A stretch of DNA of 34,487 nucleotides from Nitrospira sp. UBA2083 (GCA_002331625.1 DCZN01000079.1:909-35395), one strand, 5' to 3'. Shown: positions 25,359 to 33,875, counted from the first letter of the stretch. Notes: generated from the sequence alone by a model not told the origin. Translations and numbers: made by a program.

Positions 25359-26039
25359 ATGAGTCAAACGGCCAGTTCATCGATTACAATAGCCATTCTG
25401 AGTGGTCAGTATCTTGTGTGGCATGGGCTGCAGACTATTCTTGAGCGCAACCCGTGCTTTCAGGTTGTTGGAAAACCCTCACAACGCCTGACCTCTCCTC
25501 AGCTGCTCGCCGAATGTCGGCCGGATGTGATTATCCTCGATATGGAAACTGAACGAGATGCTCTGAAAAGTATCAAGCAGTTACGAGACTCCTCCTGTGG
25601 GAGCAAAATACTCCTGCTGAGCGGATTTGAGGACAAGGATCCTGTACGCGAGGCGCTGGAATACGGTGTGGATGGCGTCATCCTAAAGATTCACCCGCCA
25701 TCGGTTATGCTCGCAGCCATCGACGCCTTATTTTTGCTATCGGATGGTCATGTGCCCACTGCAGGCAACGAAACGCTGTCTGCGGTTCCCCAAAATCCAC
25801 TTCCAGCAAAATCAACGGCCGAGATACTGAAAACCACGTGGCCCGATGCACTGACCGAGCGCGAACGAGAGGTGATCAAGCTGGTCAGGCAAGGACTTTC
25901 CAACAAGGATATTGCCCACGAACTATCAATTTCGGACAGCACCGTGCGACACCATCTAACAAGTATTTTTGACAAAGTTGGTGTCCCGAATCGCCAAAAG
26001 CTCCTTGTACATGCCCACCATCTCGCTCCATCCGGCTAA
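25359..26039 (+). CDS. NarL/LuxR-type response regulator with degenerate receiver domain
   Basis: The 226-aa protein has an N-terminal receiver fold and a C-terminal LuxR HTH (LTEREREVIKLVRQGLSNKDIAHELSISDSTVRHHL, from about 164). The receiver keeps the phospho-acceptor position (PDVIILDM, Asp61), a Ser in place of the usual Thr/Ser (LLLSGF) and the conserved Lys (VILK, Lys110). The acidic pair after beta-1 is missing: IAILSGQ (11-17) replaces the usual ILIVDDH. Without those acids Mg2+ binding and normal phosphorylation are doubtful. AGGGATGGGCG precedes the ATG. It is transcribed away from the EPS locus and is a candidate regulator of it, but there is no partner kinase in the window. Confidence 0.88.
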   Translation: MSQTASSSITIAILSGQYLVWHGLQTILERNPCFQVVGKPSQRLTSPQLLAECRPDVIILDMETERDALKSIKQLRDSSCGSKILLLSGFEDKDPVREALEYGVDGVILKIHPPSVMLAAIDALFLLSDGHVPTAGNETLSAVPQNPLPAKSTAEILKTTWPDALTEREREVIKLVRQGLSNKDIAHELSISDSTVRHHLTSIFDKVGVPNRQKLLVHAHHLAPSG

Positions 26040-26062
26040 CCATCGAAAATATCGGTCATCCA

Positions 26063-26104
26063 TTCCACATCACAGAAAAGCCCTTTGCACAAAATGATGT
26101 GGAA
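26063..26104 (+). repeat. 10-bp perfect inverted repeat after the LuxR-type gene
   Basis: TTCCACATCA at 26063-26072 pairs perfectly with TGATGTGGAA at 26095-26104 across a 22-nt loop. It starts 24 nt after the stop of the regulator gene. No T run follows on either side, so it is not a standard intrinsic terminator. It may be an mRNA-end hairpin or a protein-binding dyad. Confidence 0.4.
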
Positions 26105-26189
26105 GTTCGATGCAGCTCCTTGGTAAGATGCGCCCTACGATCATCCCACCGCAGGCGATCGGTCGTTGTTATATCCAAACTCCTCTTGT

Positions 26190-26265
26190 GCCGAGGTAGC
26201 TCAGTTGGCAGAGCACAGCCCTGAAAAGGCTGGTGTCGACAGTTCGATTCTGTCCCTCGGCACCA
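26190..26265 (+). tRNA. tRNA-Phe (GAA anticodon)
   Basis: The 76-nt sequence folds as a complete cloverleaf. The acceptor stem is GCCGAGG/CCTCGGC, the D-arm is GCTCAGTTGGCAGAGC, and the anticodon stem is CAGCC/GGCTG with loop CTGAAAA (anticodon GAA). The T-arm is GACAG-TTCGATT-CTGTC. The discriminator A and CCA end are encoded (26262-26265). It stands alone, convergent with the cytochrome gene at the end of the metal-efflux operon. Confidence 0.97.
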
Positions 26266-26421
26266 TCATCAGCATACTCTCTCCCTCCCTGTCTTCGAGT
26301 ACAGCACCGCTTCAGCCCGACAAGAAACCAGATTCATATCTCTGCGAGTCAGAGGAGAGTATCTCGGTGAGGAGTGGATGGTGGAATGGATGGTTCACAT
26401 CGGCCATTCGACCAGGGATCG

Positions 26422-26799
26422 CTATTTCTTGAGTGTCCGGATATAGGCCAGCACGGCACGACTGTCTTGTTCGGACAAACGGCCCTCCCATGACGGCATA
26501 TTAGGTCTTCCTTCATGGATGGTCTGGAGCAGCACCGCATCAGATTTCTTTTTTGTCGCGGACCTCGTCAAGTTGGCCGGATCAGCGCCCAGCAATCGAT
26601 AGCCGTCTCCTTTGCCTTCCGGTCCATGGCAGCCCGCGCAATGTTTGGTAAAAACCAGTTTTCCCTTGGCGTCGATGGCGCGCGATGAATCCACCTCTTT
26701 TGGCGCAGCGATCGCAAACATGCTTCCAACGCTGATGACTCCTACACCGATCACTATCGAAACGAGTCTCTTCCACATATCAGGCCAATCTTTCCTCAA
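26422..26799 (-). CDS. Small secreted c-type cytochrome (single haem)
   Basis: The 125-aa protein has a signal peptide (WKRLVSIVIGVGVISVGSMFAIAAP) and one haem site CAGCH (Cys54, Cys57, His58). A Met in NMPSWEGRL (Met101) is the probable sixth ligand, and the final helix DSRAVLAYIRTLKK is typical of class I cytochromes c. It would carry electrons in the periplasm. The start is TTG 26799 with GGAG 6 nt before it; ATG 26778 is the alternative and leaves the signal peptide intact. It follows the RND pump gene by 11 nt, so it is probably the last gene of the metal-efflux operon, an unusual companion for such a pump. The electron partner is unknown. Confidence 0.87.
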   Translation of the reverse strand: MRKDWPDMWKRLVSIVIGVGVISVGSMFAIAAPKEVDSSRAIDAKGKLVFTKHCAGCHGPEGKGDGYRLLGADPANLTRSATKKKSDAVLLQTIHEGRPNMPSWEGRLSEQDSRAVLAYIRTLKK

Positions 26800-26810
26800 T
26801 CCGCTCTCCG

Positions 26811-29800
26811 TTACGGCGAGGGAATCTCGCCGGGGTGGCGGGTGAACCGTGGTTCGCCATTCCCATGATGCGTATCGCCCCCTCTGTGGTGCGACTCAAA
26901 TGTTGATCCGGTCGGTGGCTCTCCTGCCCGTCTTGGATCCTGGATATCGCCTTCCAGCCACCGGTACAGAACGGGCAACATAATCAAGGTCAGCAATGTT
27001 GAACTGACGAGTCCGCCGATGACGACGATCGCCAGCGGTCGTTGCACCTCCGATCCAATTCCGTTCGCAAATGCGAGCGGAACAAGGCCGAGCAGCGCCA
27101 CCAAGGCCGTCATCAAGACCGGGCGCAACCGAAGCAGAGCCCCGGAGATCACCGCATCGTCCAAACTGTGCCCGTCTTCACGCAGCTTGTTCATGTAGGA
27201 CACAAGCACGATGCCGTTCAAGACCGCCACCCCAAACAGGTTGATGAATCCGACCGAAGCCGGCACGCTGAGATACTCCTTGGTGAGCCAGAGCGCCACC
27301 ACTCCGCCGATCAACGCGAAGGGTAGATTCAAGATGATCAACGTGGCCTGACGAAGCGAGTTAAACATGGAATACAGCAGAAAGAAAATCAAGCCGATCG
27401 TAATTGGAACGATGATCCGCAACTTGGTCATCGCCCGCTCCATATTTTCGAACGATCCTCCCCAGGTGACTCGGTAGCCCGTCGGAAGGTCAACCCGTTG
27501 CTCGATTTTTTGCTGCGCCTCGGCAACCAGACTGCCGATGTCCCGTCCGAGCGTGTTAAAGCCGATCGACACATACCGTTGAAGTTGATCACGGCTGATC
27601 CGTCCAGGCCCTTCTTCCAACTGCACGGTGCCCAGATCAGCCAGAGGGATCACCGCCCCGGCTTGATCGCTCACCTTGATGTTGCTGATGGTCTCAACGC
27701 TGTCTCGATACTGTTCGGGGAAACGCACCACCAGATCAAACCGCTGTTGCCCCTCGTAGACTCGCGTGGCGGCCTCTCCCCCAATGGCCGTCGTGATGAT
27801 CTCGCGCACATCAGCGACATTGATCCCATGGCGGGCGATCTTGCTGCGATCGATATCAACTGTCAGGTAGGGTTGACCGAATAGCTGTTCAACCTTGATG
27901 TCCCGGACACCACGCACTGTTTCCAGCACTTCGGCGATCTCCTGCGCTTTTTTCCGGAGCATCTCCAAATCATCCCCGAAGAGCTTCACTGTAGCTTCCG
28001 TACGTACGCCAGAAATCAATTCATCGACCCGCTGCTGGATGGGCTGGCTGATGAGGAACGTTGCGCCTGACACATTGGTCAACCGCTCACGGAACTTCTG
28101 CATCAGTTCAGGCATCGTCCGTGCCGTCGTCCATTGGTCGAGCGGTCGCAACCGAACCACCGGATCACTTTCGTTCGGTTCCTGCGGATCGTTTCCCAAT
28201 TCCGTTCGTCCGATCTTGGAGACCACCATCTCCACTTCCGGAAACTCCATGATGGCCTGTTGCATGCGCTTTTCGATCTCGATGGATGCAGGAAGCGATA
28301 CGCTGGGAAGCCGGATCGTTTGCGGAGCCACCGACCCTTCATTCAGAATCGGGATGAACTCCGTCCCCAAGGACGGCACCAAGGAGAGGGCACCGATGAG
28401 AGCTACAAGGGCCAATGCCACGACCGTCGTGCGGTGCCCGAGGGCCCAGTGCAACGTCGGCCCATAGAGACGCTTGGCCAACTTCACAACCCACGGATCC
28501 TCTTCACTGCCCTGCTTCAATACCAAGGAACAGAGCACCGGCGACAGCGTGAGTGAGAGTGCCAGCGACACCAGCAGGGCGATCATGATGGTATAGGCAA
28601 GCGGCTTGAACATCTTGCCTTCCATCCCGTGCAGTGACAACAGCGGGAGAAAGACGATGATGATGATCAGAATGCCAAAGACAACCGGTTGGCCGACTTC
28701 CTTCACCGCTTCGGTTACCAACTGTACCCGGGGAGTAGAAGCGGCGGAGCGATGCGAGAGATGGCGATACACGTTCTCCACCACGACGACGGACCCATCT
28801 ACCATCATGCCGATGGCAATCGTAAGCCCCCCCAAGGACATGAGATTCGCCGTGAGCCCGACTTGCCCCATGACGATGAAGGTGGCCAACGGCGCCAACA
28901 CCAACGTGCCGACGACGATCAGCGCGCTCCGAATGTTGCCAAGAAAGAGAAACAACACGACAACGACCAGCACCACTCCTTCCGCCAGTGCTTTGTAGAC
29001 CGTATTCAACGCAGCAGTGATCAGTTCGATGCGGTCATAAAAGGGCACAATCCGCAATCCGTTCGGCAGGAGATGTTTGGCATGGATATCCTCGATGCGG
29101 GCTTTGATCCCTTCCACAACATCTCGGGCATTCCCGCCTCGTAACATCAATACAATGCCACTGACGACTTCGCGATCGCCGTTCAGCACCGTGGCACCAT
29201 GCCGCACCGCATGATCGATCACCACCTGCGCGACGTCGGAGACATAGACCGGCGTGCCCCCGGTTTCCTTCACCACGATCCGCTCAATATCTTGTAGTGA
29301 ACGGATCAAGCCGATGCCTCGCACAATGTATTTCTCAGCATGCTTTTCCAGAATATTGCCGCCGGCATTGGCATTGTTTCTGGCTACCGCATCGAAGACA
29401 TCGCGCAACGTCAGATTGTACTTCCGCAGCAGGCCCGGCTCGACCAGCACTTGATACTGTTTGACGTATCCCCCCATCGAATTGATATCGATGACTTCCG
29501 GCGTACTTTTGAGGATGGGGCGAATAACCCAATCTTGGATCGTACGCTGGGCAATTAAGCTTTGGTGCTCCGCTTCGGCATCGGCTGCGGCCCCCTGAGG
29601 CGCGTCCAAGTAATACTGAAACACCTCGCCTAAGCCGGTGCTGTTCGGCACCAACATCGGCTCGGCGCCAGGAGGCAATTGCTCCTCGACCTCCAGGAGC
29701 CGTTCCAGCACTAATTGGCGGGCCAAATTGATGTCCATGGAATCGTCGAACACGATTGTGATAAGCGAGAGGCCGACTTTCGTCAGCGACCGCATCTCGG

Positions 29801-30038
29801 TGAGCGCGGGAACCCCGGTGAGCTGCAATTCGATCGGATAGGTCACGAGACGTTCCACCTCGGCCGGCGAGAGTCCAGGAGCCTTGGTCACCACCTGTAC
29901 CAACACACTGGTCACGTCGGGAAAGGCATCGATCGGGATATTCCGGAACGCATAGATGCCTCCGACTCCGAGGACGACCGAACAGAGGATGATCAGGAGA
30001 CGCTGCCGGAGGGAAATGTCGAGGAGGCGGGAGACCAT
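26811..30038 (-). CDS. czcA: Heavy-metal efflux RND pump, CzcA/CusA family
   Basis: The 1075-aa protein has the 12-helix RND layout with two large periplasmic loops. The start MVSRLLDISLRQRLLIIL, RNIPIDAFPDVTSVLVQV, and the helix-4 motif AIGMMVDGSVVVVENVYRHL place it in the heavy-metal group. The periplasmic segment NDPQEPNESDP and QRVDELISGVRTEATVKLFG resembles CzcA more than CusA, whose methionine cluster is not seen, so divalent ions such as Zn, Co, Cd or Ni are more likely than Cu or Ag. Helix 4 has AIG in place of the CzcA DFG, so one acid of the usual proton relay is missing. The C-terminus is a His-containing tail (ESHHRGGDTHHGNG). It overlaps the adaptor gene by 1 nt (TGATG). Confidence 0.93.
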   Translation of the reverse strand: MVSRLLDISLRQRLLIILCSVVLGVGGIYAFRNIPIDAFPDVTSVLVQVVTKAPGLSPAEVERLVTYPIELQLTGVPALTEMRSLTKVGLSLITIVFDDSMDINLARQLVLERLLEVEEQLPPGAEPMLVPNSTGLGEVFQYYLDAPQGAAADAEAEHQSLIAQRTIQDWVIRPILKSTPEVIDINSMGGYVKQYQVLVEPGLLRKYNLTLRDVFDAVARNNANAGGNILEKHAEKYIVRGIGLIRSLQDIERIVVKETGGTPVYVSDVAQVVIDHAVRHGATVLNGDREVVSGIVLMLRGGNARDVVEGIKARIEDIHAKHLLPNGLRIVPFYDRIELITAALNTVYKALAEGVVLVVVVLFLFLGNIRSALIVVGTLVLAPLATFIVMGQVGLTANLMSLGGLTIAIGMMVDGSVVVVENVYRHLSHRSAASTPRVQLVTEAVKEVGQPVVFGILIIIIVFLPLLSLHGMEGKMFKPLAYTIMIALLVSLALSLTLSPVLCSLVLKQGSEEDPWVVKLAKRLYGPTLHWALGHRTTVVALALVALIGALSLVPSLGTEFIPILNEGSVAPQTIRLPSVSLPASIEIEKRMQQAIMEFPEVEMVVSKIGRTELGNDPQEPNESDPVVRLRPLDQWTTARTMPELMQKFRERLTNVSGATFLISQPIQQRVDELISGVRTEATVKLFGDDLEMLRKKAQEIAEVLETVRGVRDIKVEQLFGQPYLTVDIDRSKIARHGINVADVREIITTAIGGEAATRVYEGQQRFDLVVRFPEQYRDSVETISNIKVSDQAGAVIPLADLGTVQLEEGPGRISRDQLQRYVSIGFNTLGRDIGSLVAEAQQKIEQRVDLPTGYRVTWGGSFENMERAMTKLRIIVPITIGLIFFLLYSMFNSLRQATLIILNLPFALIGGVVALWLTKEYLSVPASVGFINLFGVAVLNGIVLVSYMNKLREDGHSLDDAVISGALLRLRPVLMTALVALLGLVPLAFANGIGSEVQRPLAIVVIGGLVSSTLLTLIMLPVLYRWLEGDIQDPRRAGEPPTGSTFESHHRGGDTHHGNGEPRFTRHPGEIPSP

Positions 30039-31252
30039 CAGACGGGTTTCTTCAACAACTCGGACTTCAAGACAAAGGCGCCCTGCGTGACGATAGGCTC
30101 TCCTTCGCTTAACCCACCGAGAATAGAAGTCAGAAGACCGTTGGATTCACCGACATTGACCTCGCGTAGTTCATACTCATTCGCACTGCGCTGCACGAAC
30201 ACGAAGGTCCGGCCCTGATCACGTTGCAACGCTGCCTCCGGCACCGCCAACCGATCAGGCTGTGCTTCGGAAAAGAGTCGAATGGTCGCGAACATTTCGG
30301 GTTTCAACCGCCCGTCCAAGTTTGGCAGTTCCAGCCGAAGCTGCATCGTCCGTGTGACCGGATCCAATACATCCCCGATGTAGGTAATCGTCCCTTTGAA
30401 CACTTCCTTGGGATAGGCATTAATCCGCACTTCGACCTGTGTTCCGCCGGTCGCGTGAATGGCATACACGAACGGAATGTCTTTCTCCGGAATATTGGCT
30501 TGCACCCACACTTCGGAGAGATCCGCGATCACGAACAGATTCTCAGTCGTCTCGACGACTTCTCCCCGCGTCAGCTTGCGTCCGATGATACGCCCCTCGA
30601 AAGGCGCCACGATGGGGACCACCGATCGGATTTTTCGGCTCTGCTCGAGGCGCTTGAACTCTTCGTCGTTCATCCCCAGCAGCTTCAACCGGTCGTGAGA
30701 CTCATTCGCTTCCGCCTGAATACTGAGCAATTCCGCCTGCCGTCGTTGGGCTTCTGCCTCACCGATCACCTGCTCCTGGAGCAGAAACTGAGCCCGGCTG
30801 TACGCTTGCTCTGCGAGGTGGAGCTTGGCCTTGGCTTTGAGGTAGGCCGATTGGGCCAGACCCAACTCGCTGCTGTAGAGAATGGCCAACGGCGCATTGG
30901 CTTTCACTTGTTGGCCGAGATCCGCGTAGACCTCGACCACGCGCCCGCGGACCAGGGTCGTGATCTCCGCCATGTTCCGTTGATTGGGCTGCACGATGGC
31001 CGGGAAGTCCCGATGCGTCCGAAAGTCGCTGCGAGCCACCGGCTGGACCACCAGCCCCACCCGTGACGATTCTTCCGCTGAGAGGATGATGCGTCCTGGC
31101 GTAGAAACGACAGCCGGCGTTTTGCTGGCCACCACGTCACTCGGCGTCCCATCACAACCTGCGTCCAGTATCATCACGCTGAACAGAAACCCATACAGCC
31201 CTTGCCTGATGGACGATGACGGACAACGAAAGGAATACACGTGATCGGTCAC
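30038..31252 (-). CDS. RND efflux periplasmic adaptor (CzcB/CusB-like), probable lipoprotein
   Basis: The 404-aa protein is the membrane-fusion partner of the pump. A hydrophobic N-terminus ends in a lipobox-like LDAGC (Cys33). Then follow a barrel-sandwich half (RGRVVEVYADLGQQVKANAPL), an alpha-hairpin coiled coil (about 135-190), the second half (IVAPFEGRIIGRKLTRGEVV) and beta-barrel strands (VWVQANIPEKDI, GDVLDPVTRTMQLRLELPN). It links the inner-membrane pump to the TolC-like channel. The start is GTG with AGGGGG 6 nt upstream. It overlaps the TolC-like gene by 4 nt and the pump gene by 1 nt, so the three are tightly coupled. No His- or Met-rich metal-binding N-terminus is seen. Confidence 0.91.
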   Translation of the reverse strand: MTDHVYSFRCPSSSIRQGLYGFLFSVMILDAGCDGTPSDVVASKTPAVVSTPGRIILSAEESSRVGLVVQPVARSDFRTHRDFPAIVQPNQRNMAEITTLVRGRVVEVYADLGQQVKANAPLAILYSSELGLAQSAYLKAKAKLHLAEQAYSRAQFLLQEQVIGEAEAQRRQAELLSIQAEANESHDRLKLLGMNDEEFKRLEQSRKIRSVVPIVAPFEGRIIGRKLTRGEVVETTENLFVIADLSEVWVQANIPEKDIPFVYAIHATGGTQVEVRINAYPKEVFKGTITYIGDVLDPVTRTMQLRLELPNLDGRLKPEMFATIRLFSEAQPDRLAVPEAALQRDQGRTFVFVQRSANEYELREVNVGESNGLLTSILGGLSEGEPIVTQGAFVLKSELLKKPV

Positions 31253-32514
31253 AACGTTCCCCCTACAGCTTGTTCCAGTCTGGCCAATGAGACAGAGAGA
31301 TCATGTCGCGCCAATGAATAGTCCAGCAAGGTCTGCCGTTGCACCCGTTGTGCATCGAGCACTTCCAACAAGCTGGACGCCCCTTGTTGAAAACTGAACT
31401 GTGCGAGCCTGAGCGCTTCCTGCGCCTGTTTCAACAACCCCTTATCGAATACGTCGATCAATTCCGCTGTCGTGCGGACATCTTGATAATGTTGATAGAC
31501 CGCTCGCCCCAACTCGTTGCGTGTCCGGAGCAGTTCCGCCTCTTCCCGCCGTTTCGCCCCTAACGATGACGCGATTTCTCCCTGGCGCCGGTACCAGAGC
31601 GGCATGGGCACGGAGAGTCCGCCTTGGAACGCCTCGCGCCCCATCTCGCGCCAAAACCCGCCGTTGACGGTGACTGTCGGCACACGGGCCTGCCGTTCGA
31701 ACTCGATCTTCCAATCCGATTGCTCCACAGACTTGAGCAAGCGCTGAATCGTCGGATGTTGCTCTATCATCCGAGCCATCAGCCCGTCGATCTGCAGGTC
31801 TCGGGGAAGCATTCTGAATTCGCCGTGGACCAGGTAAGCCGGCCCCAGCGCGCCGCCGGTCAAGGTATCGACCGCCACGCGGTTGATTCGAACGAGATTA
31901 TCCGCCCGGGCAAGCTGCTGCCGTGCCTTCAGGACTTCAACCTCCGCTTTGATCGATTCAAATTGAGGGGCTTCGCCGGACTTGACCCGCGCCTTGACGA
32001 TTCGGGCCACGCCTTCAACCGTATCAAGATTTTGCTTCGCCAGATCCGCGCCCTGTTGAGCGAGCAGCAGATCATAGAATGCAACCTTGACCTGTGATGC
32101 CAGATTCAGTCGGGTTTCCTGCATCCCGACACTCGCCGTAGCCAGCCCCAGATCCGCGACTCGTTGCCGAGCCGTACGCAACGACGGCCACTCCACCGGC
32201 TGTCCGAACGTCACGTTGTATTCCATAAGCGAGTCTGGATCGAGATTCGGGCCAATGCCGCCCCGAGAGGTATCGCGAAGCATTCCATGGCCACCCGCAC
32301 CCCCGACGGTGGGATTCGGATAGGCCCCGGCCGCTGTCTGCTGGCCTTTTTGCTGTTCAATCGTGCCTTCCGCGCTCGACACCAAGGGATTCCTCGCCAA
32401 GGCGAGATCAACGATCATATCGAGCCCATACACCTGCCCTTCAGACTGTGCGGAAGCGATCGTTGCACCAAGTCCTACACTCACCACACAGATAAGAGCG
32501 AGCACACCCCCCAT
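31249..32514 (-). CDS. TolC-family outer-membrane efflux protein (CzcC/CusC-like)
   Basis: The open frame begins at GTG 32520, but AGGAGG (32526-32521) abuts that codon and stands 6 nt before ATG 32514, which is therefore the start (421 aa). MGGVLALICVVSVGLGATIASA is a signal peptide. The rest is a tandem outer-membrane efflux repeat, mostly helical: VDLALARNPLVSSAEG, AGAYPNPTVG and, in the second half, SFQQGASSLLEVLDAQR. It forms the outer-membrane channel of the pump. It is the first gene of the efflux operon, behind the promoter at 32553-32581. Confidence 0.91.
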   Translation of the reverse strand: MGGVLALICVVSVGLGATIASAQSEGQVYGLDMIVDLALARNPLVSSAEGTIEQQKGQQTAAGAYPNPTVGGAGGHGMLRDTSRGGIGPNLDPDSLMEYNVTFGQPVEWPSLRTARQRVADLGLATASVGMQETRLNLASQVKVAFYDLLLAQQGADLAKQNLDTVEGVARIVKARVKSGEAPQFESIKAEVEVLKARQQLARADNLVRINRVAVDTLTGGALGPAYLVHGEFRMLPRDLQIDGLMARMIEQHPTIQRLLKSVEQSDWKIEFERQARVPTVTVNGGFWREMGREAFQGGLSVPMPLWYRRQGEIASSLGAKRREEAELLRTRNELGRAVYQHYQDVRTTAELIDVFDKGLLKQAQEALRLAQFSFQQGASSLLEVLDAQRVQRQTLLDYSLARHDLSVSLARLEQAVGGTL

Positions 32515-32520
32515 CCTCAC

Positions 32521-32526
32521 CCTCCT
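32521..32526 (-). promoter_or_regulatory. Shine-Dalgarno site that sets the TolC-like start
   Basis: AGGAGG on the minus strand lies 6 nt before ATG 32514 and touches the in-frame GTG at 32520, which rules that GTG out as start. Confidence 0.75.
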
Positions 32527-32552
32527 ACGTCGATGCTTAAAACCATCAGTTT

Positions 32553-32581
32553 ATACTAGGCTGAATCTGTTTTATTTTCAA
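32553..32581 (-). promoter_or_regulatory. Sigma-70-type promoter of the metal-efflux operon
   Basis: On the minus strand TTGAAA (32581-32576) and TAGTAT (32558-32553) are separated by 17 nt. The start of transcription would be near 32546, about 20 nt before the Shine-Dalgarno site. An imperfect dyad, CATCAG...CTGAATC, spans the -10 region and might bind a metal regulator, but no regulator gene lies next to the operon. Confidence 0.55.
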
Positions 32582-32594
32582 ATGCCTAGAGTGT

Positions 32595-33431
32595 CTACGA
32601 GAGCTGGCCCGTTTTTCCTCCCGATTTGATCGGCAATCCACTGAAGTAGAAAACCGAGATCGCCATGGTTGCCGCAACATTCAACGACTCAACCCCTTGA
32701 GCCAATGGAATGGAAAACCTGACATCCGACATCTGCAGAACTTCCGGCGACAGCCCAGCACCCTCGTTGCCGACGGCAACCACCAGCCGCGGAGGTCTTT
32801 GTCGAAGGCTCCTGATAGGTACTCTATCAGCCGCAGAGGGCACCGCCGAATACATCCCACATCCATACGAAGCGAAGGTCCGCACATCCGGTGTACGGAA
32901 AATGGGAAGGTTCAGGAGCGTGCCCGCCGTGGCACGCACGACCTTAGGGCTGAAGTGATCGGCTGAATCGGTGCTCAACCAGACTCCGGAGAGATTCAGT
33001 GCCGCAGCGGTCCGAATGATCACCCCCACATTCGCCGGGTCTTGCAGTCGGTCACCATAAATGCCTAAGACGCCCGATCGTCCGAACACCTGGGTCTCAT
33101 TCCATCGAGGCTGCTGCACGACGGCCAAAATCCCTTGCGGCGTCTCCACATCGGTCAATTGTTCAAAGACATGATCCGCGCACAGGAACTGTGGAGCTCC
33201 CAGAGTGGACCGCCTCGTCCTGTCCGCAGCGGTTTCAGCCTGGAGATAACTGGGCGACATCACAAGCGTGCGGATCGCCCGAGGATGGAGGGACATCAGA
33301 TCACGGCAAGGCTTGATTCCTTCAACAATGAAGGCGTCCTCGCTTGATCTGACTGTTTTCTCTCGAAGCAGCTGTCGGATCAGAGCGCCCTGCGCACGAG
33401 ACAGAGCCCGAAGGTGTGGCCCGGCATCCAC
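32595..33431 (-). CDS. TrmH/SpoU-family RNA 2'-O-methyltransferase
   Basis: The SPOUT signature is complete: motif 1 LQDPANVGVIIRTAAAL, motif 2 LVVAVGNEGAGLSPEVL and motif 3 FSIPLAQGVESLNVAATMAISVF, which build the trefoil-knot SAM site and carry the catalytic Arg and Asn. An N-terminal SpoU substrate-binding part begins near LSRAQGALIRQLLREK. The enzyme methylates a ribose in tRNA or rRNA; the target cannot be told from sequence. The frame is open to GTG 33551, but that start would overlap the upstream coiled-coil gene by 65 nt and add 40 low-complexity residues. GTG 33431, with CGGGA 5 nt upstream, is preferred (278 aa). Confidence 0.88.
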   Translation of the reverse strand: MDAGPHLRALSRAQGALIRQLLREKTVRSSEDAFIVEGIKPCRDLMSLHPRAIRTLVMSPSYLQAETAADRTRRSTLGAPQFLCADHVFEQLTDVETPQGILAVVQQPRWNETQVFGRSGVLGIYGDRLQDPANVGVIIRTAAALNLSGVWLSTDSADHFSPKVVRATAGTLLNLPIFRTPDVRTFASYGCGMYSAVPSAADRVPIRSLRQRPPRLVVAVGNEGAGLSPEVLQMSDVRFSIPLAQGVESLNVAATMAISVFYFSGLPIKSGGKTGQLS

Positions 33432-33486
33432 TAGAATCCCGACAGCGCCTTGAGGAAGGGACGACGAATCAGAGTGAGGCCGATGA

Positions 33487-33828
33487 TCACCGGCGCCTTC
33501 GTTCAGACGCCGCTTCTGCCGCACGAATACGTTGAGCCCGCGCCTTGGCACGCTTCAGAGCCGTGAGCTTTCCACGAGTCCGAGTCTGCTCAAACTGCAG
33601 CTGTTCAAGCTGAGACTTTAAGTGAGCCTTCTCTCGTTTATGCAGATTTGCGCATTCCGCCTTGGAAAGCTGTGTCCAATCTCCGCTGTTCCTGGCACGC
33701 TTGATGCGATCCTCCAAGGATTCTCGAAGCTGCCTGGCCCGCATCGTCATGAGCGACTTCAGAGCCTCCTGACGGCGTTGAACCTCTTCCTCTTCAGCCA
33801 TGATCCCGCGAATATCGGTTCCCAACAT
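33487..33828 (-). CDS. Small, highly charged coiled-coil protein, function unknown
   Basis: The 113-aa product is rich in Arg, Lys, Glu and Gln, and most of it should be one long helix or coiled coil (AEEEEVQRRQEALKSLM, then KREKAHLKSQLEQLQFEQTR), ending in RRRR. It has no signal peptide, membrane segment or known domain. The frame reaches GTG 33837, but AAGGAGG overlaps that codon and lies 8 nt before ATG 33828, so the ATG is used. A TATAAT lies about 35 nt upstream of the ribosome site. It precedes the RNA methyltransferase gene and may be co-transcribed with it. Its basic C-terminus could bind nucleic acid; that is a guess. Confidence 0.75.
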   Translation of the reverse strand: MLGTDIRGIMAEEEEVQRRQEALKSLMTMRARQLRESLEDRIKRARNSGDWTQLSKAECANLHKREKAHLKSQLEQLQFEQTRTRGKLTALKRAKARAQRIRAAEAASERRRR

Positions 33829-33836
33829 GAATCCCA

Positions 33837-33843
33837 CCTCCTT
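33837..33843 (-). promoter_or_regulatory. Strong Shine-Dalgarno site of the coiled-coil gene
   Basis: AAGGAGG on the minus strand stands 8 nt before ATG 33828. It overlaps the upstream in-frame GTG and so decides the start. Confidence 0.75.
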
Positions 33844-33869
33844 ACACAGGCGTCGACACCAGAGCGCGC

Positions 33870-33875
33870 ATTATA
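33870..33875 (-). promoter_or_regulatory. Perfect -10 box before the coiled-coil gene
   Basis: TATAAT on the minus strand is followed after about 26 nt by the ribosome site. The -35 position at 17-nt spacing reads TCCAGA and is poor; a TTGACG lies too close (11 nt). The promoter may need an activator. Confidence 0.45.

Noticed and set aside
30224..31066. 280-codon plus-strand frame
   Set aside because: It is the mirror of the adaptor gene; its length reflects codon bias of the real gene.
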